Program-made: the position numbers and the translations under genes
In this document: positions 46,842 through 56,807 of the stretch, in pieces
Numbering within the stretch: position 1 is the stretch's first letter
How the letters are laid out: each line of letters opens with the position of its first letter
The notes under the pieces: model-generated
Database searches by the model: none
Told to the model about the DNA's origin: nothing
What the model saw: only the letters and a program-made list of their open reading frames with translations
Assembly (NCBI RefSeq): GCF_026547205.1
Contig: NZ_CP106877.1
Span: 2,808,501-2,872,500, forward strand
Length of the DNA stretch: 64,000 bases
Origin: Fervidibacillus halotolerans
GTDB taxonomy: Bacteria > Bacillota > Bacilli > Bacillales > Caldibacillaceae
Reading direction: 5' to 3'

Positions 46842-47225
46842 TCTTGTCATTCCTTTATTTAAAGTTGATGAAAGAACACTCACCATCTTTATATTAAAGT
46901 GAATCAGTACTATTGGCAACAGCATGGGCCCATTTCTTTATTATCATATTTTGTATTGAAAAAATGGTTCATAAGTGCTTTCCTATTTTCACAAAAATGT
47001 AATGCAACGTACGGTCAATCTTAAGCAAGGTTATCTAGACAAATCAAATAAAAATAAGTAATATGAGAAAAGAGTGAATTTTGCCCGCTCTATGATCCCA
47101 CGATTATAAGAAGAAAAACGTTTGCACTTTTACATGCTTGTATTTCCATAGCAAAGAAAAATGATACCCAAATTCTTGTGAAAACTACCGAAAAGAATAA
47201 TCCGATTTGGAAAAGGAGCAGAGGC
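46842..47225. other. Divergent intergenic region between murB and pgmB
   Basis: Should hold two promoters. The frame upstream of pgmB is open but lacks ribosome sites until AAAAGGAGCAGAGGC at 47214. No other feature is seen. Confidence 0.45.
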
Positions 47226-47894
47226 ATGAAAGAAATAAAAGCGATAATTTTCGATTTGGATGGCGTAATTACCGATACAGCTGAATACCATTATTTGGCA
47301 TGGAAACAGTTGGGTGAAGAGTTAGGCATTCCCTTCGATCGGACATTTAATGAACAATTAAAAGGTGTTAGTCGGATGGAATCATTGGAAAGAATTTTAG
47401 CTTACGGAAACAAGTCGAACGTCTATACAATGGAAGAAAAGGAACAGTTTGCTGAAAAGAAGAATGAAATGTATAAACAACTGATTCAAAAAATTACACC
47501 GAAAGATTTGCTTCCTGGCATAGAAAATTTTATGCGAGAGATTAAAGAAAACGGAATCAAAATAGGGTTAGCTTCCGCAAGTAAAAACGCGTTTACGGTC
47601 ATCGAAAGGCTTGGTGTTGGTCACTATTTTGACACGATTGTTGATGCGGCTACGGTAAAAAATAGTAAGCCGGATCCGGAAGTGTTTTTAAAAGCAGCGG
47701 ATCAATTAAATGTTCCTTACGAAAACTGTGTCGGCGTTGAAGATGCTCAAGCAGGCGTTGAGGCAATTAAACGTGCAGGGATGTTTGCCGTCGGTGTTGG
47801 AAATGCAGAACAGTTAGCAAGGGCCGATCTCGTCGTCAGTTGCACGAGTGATTTGAAATTAGATGACATCAAACGTGCGTTCTCAGAGAATTGA
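47226..47894 (+). CDS. pgmB: Beta-phosphoglucomutase
   Basis: A 222-residue HAD-superfamily enzyme that interconverts beta-glucose 1-phosphate and glucose 6-phosphate. IFDLDGVITDTAEYHYLAWK carries the Asp nucleophile and the acid/base Asp two residues on, and QLKGVSRMESLERIL is the cap motif specific to this enzyme; LASASKNAFTV and GVEDAQAGVEAIKRAG complete the core. ATG 47226 follows AAAAGGAGCAGAGGC. The usual partner, a disaccharide phosphorylase, is not in the window. Confidence 0.92.
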   Translation: MKEIKAIIFDLDGVITDTAEYHYLAWKQLGEELGIPFDRTFNEQLKGVSRMESLERILAYGNKSNVYTMEEKEQFAEKKNEMYKQLIQKITPKDLLPGIENFMREIKENGIKIGLASASKNAFTVIERLGVGHYFDTIVDAATVKNSKPDPEVFLKAADQLNVPYENCVGVEDAQAGVEAIKRAGMFAVGVGNAEQLARADLVVSCTSDLKLDDIKRAFSEN

Positions 47895-47903
47895 GTTTAG
47901 AAA

Positions 47904-47947
47904 AGGCTGCATAGGAAGTAACATACTTCTTTAAGCAGCCTGTTTTA
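47904..47947 (+). terminator. Terminator after pgmB
   Basis: AGGCTGC and GCAGCCT enclose an inner AGGAAGTA / TACTTCTT stem; a short T tract follows. Confidence 0.75.
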
Positions 47948-48066
47948 ATTAAAAAGCGTTTAACAAAAGTTTACGAATTATCATTATGTACTTAACATGT
48001 ACTCGACGAACGATTCCTTCCTACTAGGTGGAAAAGATTTTTACATCAAAAAAAATCCGATACGAA

Positions 48067-48114
48067 AAGGTGAACCTTGACACTCATTAAGTTAGGCCTG
48101 TAAAGGTTCACCTT
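48067..48114 (-). terminator. Hairpin at the 3' side of the oxidoreductase gene
   Basis: AAGGTGAACCTT and AAGGTTCACCTT pair over 12 bases with a 24-base loop. On the minus strand it is about 60 bases past the stop of the oxidoreductase gene and a T-rich run lies a little beyond. Confidence 0.5.
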
Positions 48115-48172
48115 CCTTATTAGGGGTGCTTATTAATTATATAAAGAAGATGGTTTCCAATAAATAAATAGC

Positions 48173-49159
48173 CTAATTTTCATCTGCTGGAAATTTGAGA
48201 CCAATTTGCTTCCGTGCTTCTTCCATGATTTTGGCCGTTGTCAAAGACCGATGGAACGTATTTACGGAAGATTCCGTTTCTCCACGTTCAATGGTTTCGA
48301 TAAATGCTTTTGCTTCATAATACATCGTATTTTCCACTTGGCTTTGACTAATATCTTCAATCGTACCATCGTTATAATGGATTTTCACATCACTTGGACT
48401 TGAGATTTTATCGATAATAATCGTTCCCTTTTCCCCTTGAATTTCGGAGGGAATAAAAGAATTTGTGATTTTAGAGAAATGAACAGCACCTTCCATATCA
48501 TCGTAGCGGAATAAAATACTACCCGATCCATCCACTCCCGATTCCAACATATAGGCATTTGCTTTTATTTCTTTCGGTTCACAAAATAAAGTAACCATCG
48601 GATAAATACAGTAAACACCGATATCCATTAATGCACCGTTCGACAATTCCGGTTTAAAGGCATTGAGAATAATCCCCTCTTTATATTTGTCATAGCGAGA
48701 GGAATATTGGCAAAAATTACCAAAATACCGACGGGTTTTTCCTATTTTATGTAAATTGTTTTGAATACTGATAAAACTAGGAATAAATGTGGACTTCATC
48801 GCTTCCATTAACAAAACTTTATGATCTTTTGCTACTTGAATCATCCGTTCAACTTCCTTGGAGTTGGAAGCCAGTGGTTTTTCACAAATGACATGTTTTC
48901 CGTTTTGTAAAAATAAAATGGATTGTTCGGCATGGAAGGCATTTGGGCTAGCGATATACACCGCATCCACTTCATCAGACTGAGCCATTTTCTCTAAGTC
49001 CGTATAGATGTTTTGAACTCCGAATTTTTCTGCAAACTGTTTTGCTGTTTCTTCTGTACGGGAGTAAACAGTTGTTAATTTAAAACCATCAATTTTTGAT
49101 GCAGCATCAATAAATTTTTCAGTAATCCAATTTGTTCCGATAATACCAAAACGTACCAA
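48173..49159 (-). CDS. Gfo/Idh/MocA family oxidoreductase
   Basis: A 328-residue NAD(P)-dependent dehydrogenase. The Rossmann fold begins RFGIIGTNWITEKFI and the family hallmark GKHVICEKPLASN is at about residue 90-100, with the catalytic Lys; IDIGVYCIYPM-like sequence GALMDIGVYCIYPMVTLF follows. Members oxidise sugars, inositols or sugar phosphates; the substrate is unknown. TTG 49159 follows GGAGTGATATAT. It sits next to a HAD phosphatase, 34 bases upstream, likely one operon. Confidence 0.9.
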   Translation of the reverse strand: MVRFGIIGTNWITEKFIDAASKIDGFKLTTVYSRTEETAKQFAEKFGVQNIYTDLEKMAQSDEVDAVYIASPNAFHAEQSILFLQNGKHVICEKPLASNSKEVERMIQVAKDHKVLLMEAMKSTFIPSFISIQNNLHKIGKTRRYFGNFCQYSSRYDKYKEGIILNAFKPELSNGALMDIGVYCIYPMVTLFCEPKEIKANAYMLESGVDGSGSILFRYDDMEGAVHFSKITNSFIPSEIQGEKGTIIIDKISSPSDVKIHYNDGTIEDISQSQVENTMYYEAKAFIETIERGETESSVNTFHRSLTTAKIMEEARKQIGLKFPADEN

Positions 49160-49193
49160 AATATATCACTCCAAAAGTTAGATTTTAAATAAT

Positions 49194-49859
49194 TTATAGA
49201 TATGTTAATAATTCCTTCATTTCATTTATAACTAAATTCGCTCCGTCTAGTTCGCCATCTTTTTTAAATGTTGCATAGTCACAGCCAACAACAAAGAGGT
49301 TATTTTGTTTTCCCGCTTCCACATCTGACGAACGATCACCGATCATCCATGCATGTTTCAATCCGTGGTTCTCAAGAATTAATTTGACTAGATCCACTTT
49401 AGAAGTTGTTTGGAACTCATCGGCTGAATAAACTTTTTCAAACAATCCTTCTAAACCACAATAATTAACGACGCCTTTCACATAATCTTCCAATCCGTTA
49501 CTAGCAACAAACAGTCGATATCCCCTTTGATGAAGGGTTTGTAATGTTTCCCTAACCCCAGGATATAAGTTCCCATTTCCATTTTTTAATGCTTCCATTT
49601 CCAATTCTAACATTCGTTTACTGGCATAATCTCGAGCTTCCTGTGATGCTCCGGGAAGTAATTTATCCCAAATTTCATCTAAGATCATACCTAAACAGCG
49701 GTACATTTTTTCAATTGGAGGAATATCACCATGAAAATATCCCTTTTCTTTTAATGATTGAAAAGTTAAAAAATATACATCATTTAAAATCGATTCAGTC
49801 TGAAAAATCGTTCCATCGATGTCAAAGATAAGCGCATCCGGTTTGTTTGCTATAACCAT
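49194..49859 (-). CDS. HAD-family hydrolase (phosphatase)
   Basis: A 221-residue enzyme with DXD motif I in LIFDIDGTIFQTES, motif II in LFVASNGLEDYVKGV, motif III Lys in TSKVDLVKLIL and motif IV in WMIGDRSSDVEAGKQN, and a helical cap domain. It is of the phosphoglycolate phosphatase/beta-phosphoglucomutase kind; the substrate is unknown. ATG 49859 follows GGAGGAGAGATCGA. Probably co-transcribed with the downstream oxidoreductase. Confidence 0.88.
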   Translation of the reverse strand: MVIANKPDALIFDIDGTIFQTESILNDVYFLTFQSLKEKGYFHGDIPPIEKMYRCLGMILDEIWDKLLPGASQEARDYASKRMLELEMEALKNGNGNLYPGVRETLQTLHQRGYRLFVASNGLEDYVKGVVNYCGLEGLFEKVYSADEFQTTSKVDLVKLILENHGLKHAWMIGDRSSDVEAGKQNNLFVVGCDYATFKKDGELDGANLVINEMKELLTYL

Positions 49860-50161
49860 TCGATCTCTCCTCCAATAATTTGTGATATTCATTTCACAAT
49901 CTATTTTATTATAGCATTTTTAAAAGAAAATTATTGAGATGGTATGGTTTAATGTAAAATGAGTTTCGTTTGAACAAGGTTTACTAGATGACTAAATTTT
50001 TTATTCCCTTTTGTCATTGTTCATCAAAAAACTTAGAAAGTAGAAATTGTATAAGAACCAAATATGGATATTTCTTAAAATGGATGCCTGGTCAGTTGTT
50101 TCTTTGCTATAATAAAATATGTGTTTATTGCAATCATAGTATATTAATGGAGGGGTTGACA
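49860..50161. other. Divergent intergenic region before pgcA
   Basis: A TATAAT at about 50107 may be the -10 box of pgcA, without a clear -35. The pgcA frame is open upstream to 49988, but the sequence there is not family-like. Confidence 0.4.
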
Positions 50162-51904
50162 ATGAGTTGGAAAGCAACCGCCGATAAGTGGCTTCAATTT
50201 CAAGATTTGGACGAAGATTTGAAACAACAACTAACGAAAATTAAAGATGATGAATCGAGTTTGGAAGAGCTGTTTTATAAAAATTTGGAATTCGGCACAG
50301 GTGGAATGCGGGGAGAAATCGGACCAGGTACGAACCGTATGAACGTGTATACTGTTCGGAAAGCCTCTGTTGGATTAGCCCGTTATTTGTTAAACAAAGG
50401 GGAGGACTTTGCGAAAAGGGGAATTGTCATCGCCTATGATTCAAGACATATGTCACCTGAGTTTGCATTAGAGACAGCAAAAACGGTCGGAAATTACGGA
50501 ATTAAATCGTATTTGTTTAAAGAATTACGCCCGACACCGGAATTGTCCTTTGCGGTACGATATTTGAAGGCAGCTGCGGGGGTTGTGATTACAGCGAGCC
50601 ACAACCCGCCGGAATATAACGGATATAAAGTATACGGGGATGATGGGGGACAATTACCTCCGAAACAGGCCGATCAATTAACGAATTTTGTCAACGAAGT
50701 GTCGGATGAATTAACGATTCCTGCGCTGACAAAGGAACAACTGTTAGAAAAGGGATTATTAGAATATATTGGAGAAGAGATTGACCGGGAATACTTGGAA
50801 CATGTGAAATCGATCAGTATCAATCCGGAATTGATTAAAAAAGTAGGGAAGGATTTAAAGATTGTCTTTACTCCATTACACGGAACATCCAACCGCTTGA
50901 TTCAACAAGGCTTAAAATTATTTGGCTTTGAAAATGTTACCGTTGTAAAAGAACAAGAAATGCCCGATCCGAATTTTTCGACGGTCAAATCGCCGAACCC
51001 TGAGGAACATGCAGCATTTGAATTGGCCATTCGTTATGGGAGAGAAATCGATGCGGATCTTTTAATTGGAACCGATCCGGATGCCGATCGATTAGGAGTA
51101 GCTGTTAAAAATAGCGAAGGTGAATATCAAGTACTAACCGGTAATCAAACGGGTGCAATCATGCTCCATTATTTATTATCCCAAAAAAAGGAAAAAGGAA
51201 TGTTGCCAGAAAATGGTGTTGTTTTGAAAACGATTGTTACGTCAGAAATTGGTAGACAAATTGCAGAAAGTTACGGACTTCCGACTGTGGATACGTTGAC
51301 GGGCTTTAAATTTATTGGTGAAAAAATCAAACAATATCATTCGACAGGCGAACACGTTTTTCAATTCGGATATGAAGAAAGTTATGGATATTTAATCGGT
51401 GATTTTGTTCGGGATAAAGATGCGATCCAAGCCGCTTTATTCGCATGTGAAGTAGCTGCCTTTTACAAGCTTCAAGGGAAAAATTTGTATGATGCGTTAA
51501 TGGATGTTTATGAAAAGTACGGTTATTATAAAGAATCGATGCAATCTTTAACCTTAAAGGGTAAGGAAGGTTCCGAACAAATTGCCCGTATTTTAGACGA
51601 GTTTAGGAATCATCCACCGAAGGAAATTGTTGGAACTGAAATTATTGCTATGGAAGATTATAAGAAAAGTATACGAAAAGAATTTGCCGATGGAAAATTA
51701 AGTCCAATTAGTCTTCCAAAATCGAATGTATTGAAATTTTACCTAGCAGACGACTCTTGGTTTTGTGTCAGACCATCGGGAACGGAACCGAAGTGCAAAT
51801 TTTATTTCGCTGTTAAGGGAAAAACGTTAAATGAAAGTGAAAGATTACTCGATCAGTTGCAATCTTCCGTCATGGAAAAAGTACGGGAGATAACAAAACA
51901 ATAA
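50162..51904 (+). CDS. pgcA: Phosphoglucomutase/phosphomannomutase (alpha)
   Basis: A 580-residue phosphohexomutase matching the length of Bacillus subtilis Pgc[19 protein letters not shown] opens domain 1, the phospho-Ser loop is [17 protein letters not shown], the metal loop is [13 protein letters not shown] and the sugar and phosphate loops are [18 protein letters not shown] and [13 protein letters not shown]. It interconverts glucose 6-phosphate and alpha-glucose 1-phosphate for UDP-glucose and wall glycopolymers. ATG 50162 follows GGAGGGGTTGACA. Confidence 0.94.
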   Translation: MSWKATADKWLQFQDLDEDLKQQLTKIKDDESSLEELFYKNLEFGTGGMRGEIGPGTNRMNVYTVRKASVGLARYLLNKGEDFAKRGIVIAYDSRHMSPEFALETAKTVGNYGIKSYLFKELRPTPELSFAVRYLKAAAGVVITASHNPPEYNGYKVYGDDGGQLPPKQADQLTNFVNEVSDELTIPALTKEQLLEKGLLEYIGEEIDREYLEHVKSISINPELIKKVGKDLKIVFTPLHGTSNRLIQQGLKLFGFENVTVVKEQEMPDPNFSTVKSPNPEEHAAFELAIRYGREIDADLLIGTDPDADRLGVAVKNSEGEYQVLTGNQTGAIMLHYLLSQKKEKGMLPENGVVLKTIVTSEIGRQIAESYGLPTVDTLTGFKFIGEKIKQYHSTGEHVFQFGYEESYGYLIGDFVRDKDAIQAALFACEVAAFYKLQGKNLYDALMDVYEKYGYYKESMQSLTLKGKEGSEQIARILDEFRNHPPKEIVGTEIIAMEDYKKSIRKEFADGKLSPISLPKSNVLKFYLADDSWFCVRPSGTEPKCKFYFAVKGKTLNESERLLDQLQSSVMEKVREITKQ

Positions 51905-52213
51905 ACATTCCTTCATCTCAAAAAGAGGGTGTCCCAAAAGTAGCTGGGACACCCATTCTTCGTTTGAAAATAACAAGGATTTTCTAAAATAATGTCGTTT
52001 TTGGTTCATACACGTATAACAAAAGACAGACGCTTTTTCGTAGACACGGCCTAGCCTTTTCGATTCGAATGCTCGTCTGTGGGCCTTCGATTCGTGCTGT
52101 TGCTGTCAATTGCGGCAACCTTCTCTTTCATCGACTTACGGGCTTATCGGATATCTCCTTTTTAAATAAGAAACAATATTTATATTTAAAATAGGCACGT
52201 ATAAAAGATCCAA
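51905..52213. other. Intergenic region between pgcA and amidase
   Basis: A hairpin at 51926-51954 (GGGTGTCCCA with TGGGACACCC) follows pgcA and is likely its terminator, though the T tract is weak. The remaining 250 bases, relatively GC-rich around 52040-52160, contain no gene I recognise. Confidence 0.5.
51926..51954 (+). terminator. Hairpin after pgcA
   Basis: GGGTGTCCCA and TGGGACACCC pair perfectly over ten bases with an eight-base loop, about 20 bases past the stop; only a short T-rich stretch follows. Confidence 0.6.
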
Positions 52214-53710
52214 TTAGTCTTTAAACATTGGATTTCCTTTCATGCCAATCCACAGGTCCGTTTGTTCAACTTGGGCGGCAAGTTGTAGTAGGCGGTGTTC
52301 TTCCCCTTTTTGTGTCATCACCTGTACACCTATTGGTAGGCCGTCAGCTGTCACATGAATCGGTACAGACATAGCAGGTTGTCCCGTTAAATTGGCCAAT
52401 TGGGTAAAAGGGGTATATGTCAAACTTGGTAAAAACATGTCGTAAATGATCTGTTGTTGCTCTTCTTTGCTTGCATTTGCAATGTTTTTTTGTAATTCCA
52501 ATTGGGCATCTTTAGAATGGGTTAGTTCACCGACTTTTGGTGCTGGAAATGCCGTCGCTGGTGTAATAAAAAAATCGAAGTGACGATGGAAATTGGCCAT
52601 TTTTTCCGCTGCAAGATCCCATGAAGCCAAACTTTCAGCGTATTCAGCTGCAGAAAGCGATTTTCCTGCGACGTGAAGAACCCAGGATTCAATTTCCATA
52701 TCATTTTCTGTCAAAACCCTACCAAAAGCCTTTTCCAAACTGCGAGCGGTGGCATTCATTTCTCCACTGTTCATTATGTAATAATCTTTCATTAATTGAA
52801 TTCCATCGATTGGTAATTCTCGTTCTTCAATTATATGTCCTTGGCGATCGAGCCATTTAACTATTTTTTCTACCGCCTTCTTTGCTTCATCACTGACGGG
52901 GGTATCAACAGGTGATTTTGTTGAATAGGCAATCCGCAGTGTTTTTTTCAGTGGCTTGTTTAGCACGTTTACATAACCCTCGGTAAATAATGGGGTTTGA
53001 AAAGCTGCTTCTGGCTGAACGGTTTGCAATAGCTCAAGTAATGCAGCACTATCCCTTACACTACGACTTAATACAAAATTGATTGCGGCCCCTTGCCAAG
53101 CCCTTCCATATCCTGGTCCAACGGGTGTTCTGCCACGTGTCGGTTTTAATCCGAATAAACCAGTAAAGGATGCAGGAATACGAATGGAGCCACCACCATC
53201 ACTAGCTCCCGCGACGGGTACGATGCCTGCTGCAACACTGGCTGCTGAACCTCCGCTAGACCCACCGGGAGAATAATTAGTATTCCATGGATTTCTCGTC
53301 GGTCCATAAATTTCTGGTTCGGTAATATTTTTTAACCCGAATTCTGGTGTATTCGTATGCCCCAAAATAGAAAAACCAGCATCGCGAAGGGTTTTTACAA
53401 AATGGGCATCGTGGTCGGCAATATGATTTTTTAATAATCGAGAACCTGAAGTAATTGGTTCTCCCTTTACATTTTGGGATATATTTTTTAATAATAAGGG
53501 TACACCGTAAAAAGGAGTTTTCGCGTCGAGGGAATCTAATTCTTGCAAAGCTCGCTCAATTCGTTCATGGACGACAGCATTGATGGTTGGATTCACTTCC
53601 TCCAATCGCTCAATCGCAGCCATTACAATTTCCTTTGCATGAACTTCTTTCCTTTTAATTAACGTAGAAATTTCTACAGCGTCTAATTGTATGTATTCAT
53701 TTTTTTTCAT
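52214..53710 (-). CDS. Amidase-signature family hydrolase
   Basis: A 498-residue enzyme of the amidase signature family (Ser-cisSer-Lys triad). Lys is in YGVPLLLKNIS, the cis-Ser in SPGGSSGGSAASVAAGIVPV and the nucleophile Ser in GASDGGGSIRIPASFTG; GLKPTRGRTPVGPG completes the signature. It hydrolyses an amide; the substrate is unknown, and GatA is unlikely because gatB and gatC are absent and the C-terminus differs. ATG 53710 follows GAGGTGAGTTGTG. Monocistronic. Confidence 0.9.
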   Translation of the reverse strand: MKKNEYIQLDAVEISTLIKRKEVHAKEIVMAAIERLEEVNPTINAVVHERIERALQELDSLDAKTPFYGVPLLLKNISQNVKGEPITSGSRLLKNHIADHDAHFVKTLRDAGFSILGHTNTPEFGLKNITEPEIYGPTRNPWNTNYSPGGSSGGSAASVAAGIVPVAGASDGGGSIRIPASFTGLFGLKPTRGRTPVGPGYGRAWQGAAINFVLSRSVRDSAALLELLQTVQPEAAFQTPLFTEGYVNVLNKPLKKTLRIAYSTKSPVDTPVSDEAKKAVEKIVKWLDRQGHIIEERELPIDGIQLMKDYYIMNSGEMNATARSLEKAFGRVLTENDMEIESWVLHVAGKSLSAAEYAESLASWDLAAEKMANFHRHFDFFITPATAFPAPKVGELTHSKDAQLELQKNIANASKEEQQQIIYDMFLPSLTYTPFTQLANLTGQPAMSVPIHVTADGLPIGVQVMTQKGEEHRLLQLAAQVEQTDLWIGMKGNPMFKD

Positions 53711-53954
53711 CACAACTCACCTCATCCACTATGTTATTTTTTTATTGTACTGGAGTTTTCTTATGAATTTCAAAAGTGATATTTTTTAAATGCTACTGTG
53801 AAATTTGAAAATGTTCAATGGACGTACTGTATAATGAAAATAATTATAGTGGATATGACAACTTAAGTTTAACAATGATTTTTAAACATAACTTTAATAC
53901 ACCCTTGAATTTTGTTATGAAATAAAAAAAGAAGGGAATTATATCCCTTCAAAA

Positions 53955-54266
53955 TTAATCGTTATCCCCGACAAAATACAGAGGAGGATCAATCGCAAGT
54001 ACCGGTTTCCCATTTACCACGATCCAAATATAACTATATTCCAAATCGATATCGTGATGTTCCCGTAAATACGCATGGAGCGCTTCTTGAATATCAAATA
54101 AATAATACGCAAGTTCTTCCGTTAAAAACGGGATGTCAAAAGGTAAAGTAAATTCGAGATAAATATCGTTTTCCGGATTGTACGCTGCCATTGCCGTATC
54201 CTTTTCCGCTGGCAAGGCAAGTACAAGAGTAGTAGTTAATAATAAGGCAATAAGTAATTTTTTCAT
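53955..54266 (-). CDS. Small exported protein coupled to an HD-GYP gene
   Basis: A 103-residue protein with a signal peptide (KKLLIALLLTTTLVLALPAE, then KDTAMA) and an acidic mature part rich in Tyr, Leu, Asp and Glu (PFDIPFLTEELAYYLFDIQE, then HHDIDLEYSYIWIVVNGKPV). No Cys lipobox. I do not recognise the family. Its ATG overlaps the stop of the HD-GYP gene (ATGA), so the two are translated together. Confidence 0.75.
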   Translation of the reverse strand: MKKLLIALLLTTTLVLALPAEKDTAMAAYNPENDIYLEFTLPFDIPFLTEELAYYLFDIQEALHAYLREHHDIDLEYSYIWIVVNGKPVLAIDPPLYFVGDND

Positions 54267-55222
54267 CTTCTACTCGCTCCTTTAAATAATTTATTTTCAG
54301 CGGATTCCCCGCCAATTACCGATAGAAAGGCTTGTACAACTTTCGGATGATACAATGTTCCACTATTCCGAACGATTTCTTCCATGGCTTCTTCCTTCGA
54401 TAAAGCTTTCCGATAAATACGGTCCGTCGTCATTGCATCGAAGGAATCGACAACGGCTACGATGGCAGCACCGATATGAATTTCGTCTCCTTTCAAACCA
54501 TAAGGGTAGCCACTTCCATCATAACGTTCGTGATGCTGTTCGACGATAACAGCCGCCTCTTTTAAAATTGGGATTCCGGAATCAATTAAAATATCTTTGC
54601 CGTATATCGGATGTTTTTTAATAATTTCCCACTCTTCATCAGTTAATTTACCAGGTTTTTTTAAGATATGATCAGGAATGCGAACTTTTCCTATGTCGTG
54701 TAAATACGAACCTATATTTAAAGTATGTAAATCTTTTAGTTTTAATTGTAGTTTCTCTCCAATCATCATAGAATAGCGCATAATTCGCGAACAATGATTT
54801 TTCGTATAACCGTCCTTTTCTTCGACAATTATACTTAAATTCTTAATTTCTTTTACTATATTGCTATAGTGATGAAAAATAGGTTGAGATGAGATGTATA
54901 AAAACTCTAATTGATTTACTGATTGAATTATGCAATTATCTTTAATTGATAATGCACTAATATTATCACCCTGATGGAGTTCTATTTCTTGGTTATTGAT
55001 GATTAACTTTGCTTCACCATTTAAGATATAAATAAATTCTAGTCCGTTCCAACCTTCAACAGGGCCTATTCCCCATCGTGTATTTTTCGATAAAGTATGT
55101 TTTATAACCTCTGTACCATCATAAGATGCTAATAATTCAATAGTCATGTCTCCTGTTTCTACCTTTTCGATTACCTGACCCTTTTCGTTAAAAATTACTC
55201 CGAAATCTTTAAATTGTTGCAT
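54263..55222 (-). CDS. Cupin-like plus HD-GYP domain protein
   Basis: A cytosolic protein of 319 residues. The N-terminal half (GIGPVEGWNGLEFIYILNGE, then KLIINNQEIELHQGDNISAL) reads as a cupin-like beta barrel, and the C-terminal half is an HD-GYP phosphodiesterase domain: YLHDIGKVRIPDHILKKPGK, HPIYGKDIL, EQHHERYDGSGYPYGLKGDE and VDSFDAMTTDRIYR, with metal ligands and the GYP motif intact. HD-GYP enzymes degrade cyclic di-GMP or related dinucleotides. ATG 55222 follows GGAGGCTTAAGT. Two coupled genes form the unit. Confidence 0.85.
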   Translation of the reverse strand: MQQFKDFGVIFNEKGQVIEKVETGDMTIELLASYDGTEVIKHTLSKNTRWGIGPVEGWNGLEFIYILNGEAKLIINNQEIELHQGDNISALSIKDNCIIQSVNQLEFLYISSQPIFHHYSNIVKEIKNLSIIVEEKDGYTKNHCSRIMRYSMMIGEKLQLKLKDLHTLNIGSYLHDIGKVRIPDHILKKPGKLTDEEWEIIKKHPIYGKDILIDSGIPILKEAAVIVEQHHERYDGSGYPYGLKGDEIHIGAAIVAVVDSFDAMTTDRIYRKALSKEEAMEEIVRNSGTLYHPKVVQAFLSVIGGESAENKLFKGASRR

Positions 55223-55773
55223 ACTTAAGCCTCCGAATCGGATGAATCTGTTTGAGTCTATTATATTGTACTTTTTCATTCTTTCATAGAAAAAATGTTC
55301 AATTTATTAAAAAAACCGGCCTTTTTTACTAATAATCAGGAAAAAAGTCCTAAAAAACCGTTGAAATTCGTCGAAAAATGGCCGATTTAAATGAATTGTG
55401 AAAAATCGAGTCATCGAATACTAAACCCTATCCTATTCTCTTCATTTGTCTAAAACTGTCCAATTTTTGTTTCAATCTGGAATAGTATTGTTTAAATTTG
55501 TGAAAAAAATTGTTTAAATGCAATGAAAAAATGTTTAAAATCCGAAACATTTATTTCAGTTCTGTAAGTGTCTTTGCTTCCGATCAATGTTGTTTGGAGA
55601 AATTTTTTTAATAAAAAAGGAATAGGAATCCAAAAAAGTTTAATTTACATTTTATAAAAAGACCGCACGATCCGTTTTCATCCTGTGGATTTTTATGTAT
55701 TTTTCCTTTATAGTAAAAATAGCATTTATGAGCAAAAAATATGAAAGTCCAACGATTATAATGGAGGGTAAAA
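55223..55773. other. Divergent intergenic region between HD-GYP gene and manA
   Basis: About 550 bases, very AT-rich, with many GAAAAAT and TGTTTAAAT-like words and no supported gene. TATAGTAAAAATAG near 55710 may belong to the manA promoter, not resolved. Confidence 0.4.
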
Positions 55774-56721
55774 ATGAAAGAACCATTATTTTTACAACCG
55801 GTATTTCAAGAACGAATTTGGGGAGGAACGGCTTTACGGGATGTTTATGGCTATGAGATACCTTCTGATCGGACAGGAGAATGCTGGGCTATATCCGGAC
55901 ATCCAAATGGGCAAAGTATTGTGAAAAACGGAGCATTCGCTGGAAAAACATTAGGTGAACTGTGGGGATCAAATCGGGAACTTTTTGGCAATCTTGAAGG
56001 GGATGTTTTTCCGTTACTCACAAAAATTTTGGATGCTAATGCAGACCTTTCTGTTCAAGTTCATCCAGATGATGCCTATGCCAAGGAACATGAAAACGGT
56101 GAACTTGGAAAAACGGAATGTTGGTATATTATCGATTGTAAAGAAGGAGCGGAACTTGTTTTCGGTCATACAGCGAAAACGAAGGAAGAATTCGTTCACC
56201 AAATTGAAGCAGGGAATTGGGATCAATTGTTACGTCGAGTCCCAATTAAAAAAGGAGAATTCTTCTACGTACCGAGTGGTTCCATCCACGCACTTTGTGA
56301 AGGGACACTCGTCCTTGAAACTCAACAAAGTTCGGATACGACTTATCGTGTTTATGATTATGATCGGACGGATGCGAACGGAAATAAGCGGGAATTACAT
56401 TTAGATAAGGCGATCGATGTTACTACCATCCCCCATCAAGATCCTCAACTTAATATAACTACGGAAAAAAGGGAAGGAGCGGAAATTACGACCTTTGTCC
56501 AAGCTCAATATTTTTCCGTATATAAATGGGATATAGACGGAGATCTCCATTACACTCAAACGCATCCGTTTCTATTAATGAGCGCTTTGTCAGGGGACGG
56601 CTCTTTAGAGATCGATGGAAAAACTTATCGTGTGAAAAAGGGTGACCATTTCATCATTCCTGCAACCGTTCATCAATTTACAATGAAAGGTGAATTGGAA
56701 CTGATTGTCGCCCATCCGTAA
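55774..56721 (+). CDS. manA: Mannose-6-phosphate isomerase, class I
   Basis: A 315-residue zinc enzyme that interconverts mannose 6-phosphate and fructose 6-phosphate. Metal-site motifs are LSVQVHPDDAYA and GKTECWYIIDCKEGAELVFG; FFYVPSGSIHALCEGTLVLE holds another metal ligand and the active-site region, followed by TYRVYDYDRTDANG. Length fits the short Bacillus type. ATG 55774 follows GGAGGGTAAAA. The ROK kinase gene lies 86 bases downstream, likely the same operon. Confidence 0.94.
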   Translation: MKEPLFLQPVFQERIWGGTALRDVYGYEIPSDRTGECWAISGHPNGQSIVKNGAFAGKTLGELWGSNRELFGNLEGDVFPLLTKILDANADLSVQVHPDDAYAKEHENGELGKTECWYIIDCKEGAELVFGHTAKTKEEFVHQIEAGNWDQLLRRVPIKKGEFFYVPSGSIHALCEGTLVLETQQSSDTTYRVYDYDRTDANGNKRELHLDKAIDVTTIPHQDPQLNITTEKREGAEITTFVQAQYFSVYKWDIDGDLHYTQTHPFLLMSALSGDGSLEIDGKTYRVKKGDHFIIPATVHQFTMKGELELIVAHP

Positions 56722-56807
56722 TGTTCCTGGCATGTTTTGTGTGATATTGAACATAAAATGAATATCTAATAAATCATTTCCAACCGAATACAATAGGAGC
56801 GATGATT

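Noticed and set aside
55301-55325. Terminator around CCGG with A and T runs
   Set aside because: It lies upstream of the HD-GYP start and of manA, where no transcript should end, and the arms are only A/T runs around CCGG.
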